From an uncultured Oscillospiraceae bacterium (GTDB taxonomy: Bacteria; Bacillota; Clostridia; Oscillospirales; Oscillospiraceae), in assembly GCA_958426425.1 (NCBI GenBank), contig CATZYY010000166.1, forward strand, positions 1-5,228: a DNA stretch of 5,228 bases. Reading direction: 5' to 3'. Below are positions 5,012-5,228 of this stretch, piece by piece. How positions within the stretch are numbered: position 1 is the first letter of the stretch; the number at the start of each line of letters is the position of its first letter. Below the pieces are notes generated by a model. It saw only the letters and a list, made by a program, of their open reading frames with translations. It ran no database searches and was not told where the DNA came from. The position numbers and the translations under genes are program-made.

Positions 5012-5032
5012 TTGGGATTATGGTAACCCCAA
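5012..5032. promoter_or_regulatory. Operator-like palindrome upstream of the SLH-GH18 gene
   Basis: The plus strand reads TTGGG-a-TTA-tgg-TAA-c-CCCAA: two arms of nine positions (eight complementary, one mismatch) around a 3-base centre. It starts 22 bases before the SLH-GH18 ATG and covers the only plausible -10 element, which is where a dimeric repressor would bind. It could also form a weak leader hairpin. No known operator is recognised. Confidence 0.45.
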
Positions 5033-5045
5033 CCGGGAGGGAAAA
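5017..5045 (-). promoter_or_regulatory. Weak candidate promoter for the SLH-GH18 gene
   Basis: On the minus strand CATAAT (5022-5017, five of six consensus bases) lies 17 bases downstream of TTTTCC (5045-5040, only three of six). The -35 is poor, so this promoter may need an activator or a different sigma factor, or may not be real. No terminator is seen after the upstream partial gene, so read-through from it is also possible. Confidence 0.3.
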
Positions 5046-5064
5046 GCATGAACAAACTGTGAAC

Positions 5065-5228
5065 TCACGGCACCACGGTGCCTAAAATATGCAAATAGCG
5101 GATGTCCTGGAAGGTATAAGTGGACAGGGGGCGGTTGTCGGCGTCGTAGCTGTGGGCGGCGATGAGGACGTCGTTTAAGGAGCGGATGGGCCGCCGGACG
5201 GCCACCACCACCGGCGTGTGCTGGAAGG
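5065..5228 (-). CDS. C-terminal end of an unrecognised protein (cut by the window end)
   Basis: An open minus-strand frame enters from the window edge and ends at TGA 5067-5065, giving 53 residues beginning FQHTPVVVAVRRPIRSLNDV and ending FQDIRYLHILGTVVP. The codon choice is GC-rich in third positions, like the genes downstream, and the frame stays open to the edge. The pattern of alternating hydrophobic residues suggests beta strands. The ending faintly recalls C-termini of S24/LexA-type proteins (ILGxVV), but no catalytic residue lies in the visible part, so I assign no function. It is followed by 74 bases and then the SLH-GH18 gene in the same direction, with no clear terminator between them. 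Confidence 0.55.
   Translation of the reverse strand, partial: FQHTPVVVAVRRPIRSLNDVLIAAHSYDADNRPLSTYTFQDIRYLHILGTVVP

Noticed and set aside
4358..5026. A 222-codon plus-strand frame opposite the SLH-GH18 gene
   Set aside because: Val/Gly/His-rich antisense shadow lying over the SLH region and signal peptide, with no domain and no ribosome binding site.

Overview
The window looks like chromosomal DNA of a GC-rich, anaerobic, Gram-positive Clostridia-type bacterium. An Oscillospiraceae-like gut organism would fit, but that is inference and not proven by any single marker. The support is: strong AGGAGG-type ribosome binding sites, a consensus vegetative (sigma-A type) promoter, a secreted SLH-domain protein, a DUF1858 CxxC protein typical of anaerobes, and the trmK-nif3 gene pair known from Bacillus and other Firmicutes. 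All supported genes lie on the minus strand, so transcription runs from high to low coordinates.

Layout in the direction of transcription. (1) 5065-5228: the last 53 codons of an unrecognised gene cut by the window end. (2) 4990-3341: a secreted 549-residue protein with three SLH repeats followed by a GH18-type (YaaH/SleL/YdhD-like) glycosidase domain. A palindrome overlaps its candidate promoter, and an intrinsic terminator closes the gene at 3331-3305. (3) A near-consensus promoter (-35 at 3302-3297, -10 at 3279-3274) starts two bases beyond that terminator stem. It appears to drive a four-gene unit: a 68-residue DUF1858 protein, trmK (tRNA m1A22 methyltransferase), nif3/DUF34 (dinuclear metal protein) and yebC (TACO1 family). 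The last three are tightly packed, with a 23-base overlap and then a 5-base gap, and the unit ends in a strong hairpin terminator at 679-640. A perfect 16-bp inverted repeat without a T-run sits between the DUF1858 gene and trmK. (4) Beyond the terminator the character changes: an AT-richer stretch contains an array of eleven degenerate hexamers (501-566) and then a small DUF6291-type gene (410-36), a family usually met in phages and other mobile elements. This may be the edge of a mobile-element remnant.

Functionally, the central operon is housekeeping: tRNA modification, a metal-binding protein of debated function, and a translation- or transcription-associated YebC factor, headed by a possible redox or Fe-S-linked mini-protein. 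The SLH-GH18 protein probably acts on the cell wall at the surface. I see no clear new defence or mobile system. The most unusual items are the hexamer array with its possible Tyr/Asn/Ser-rich coding remnant, the 16-bp hairpin inside the operon, and the operator-like palindrome at 5012-5032.
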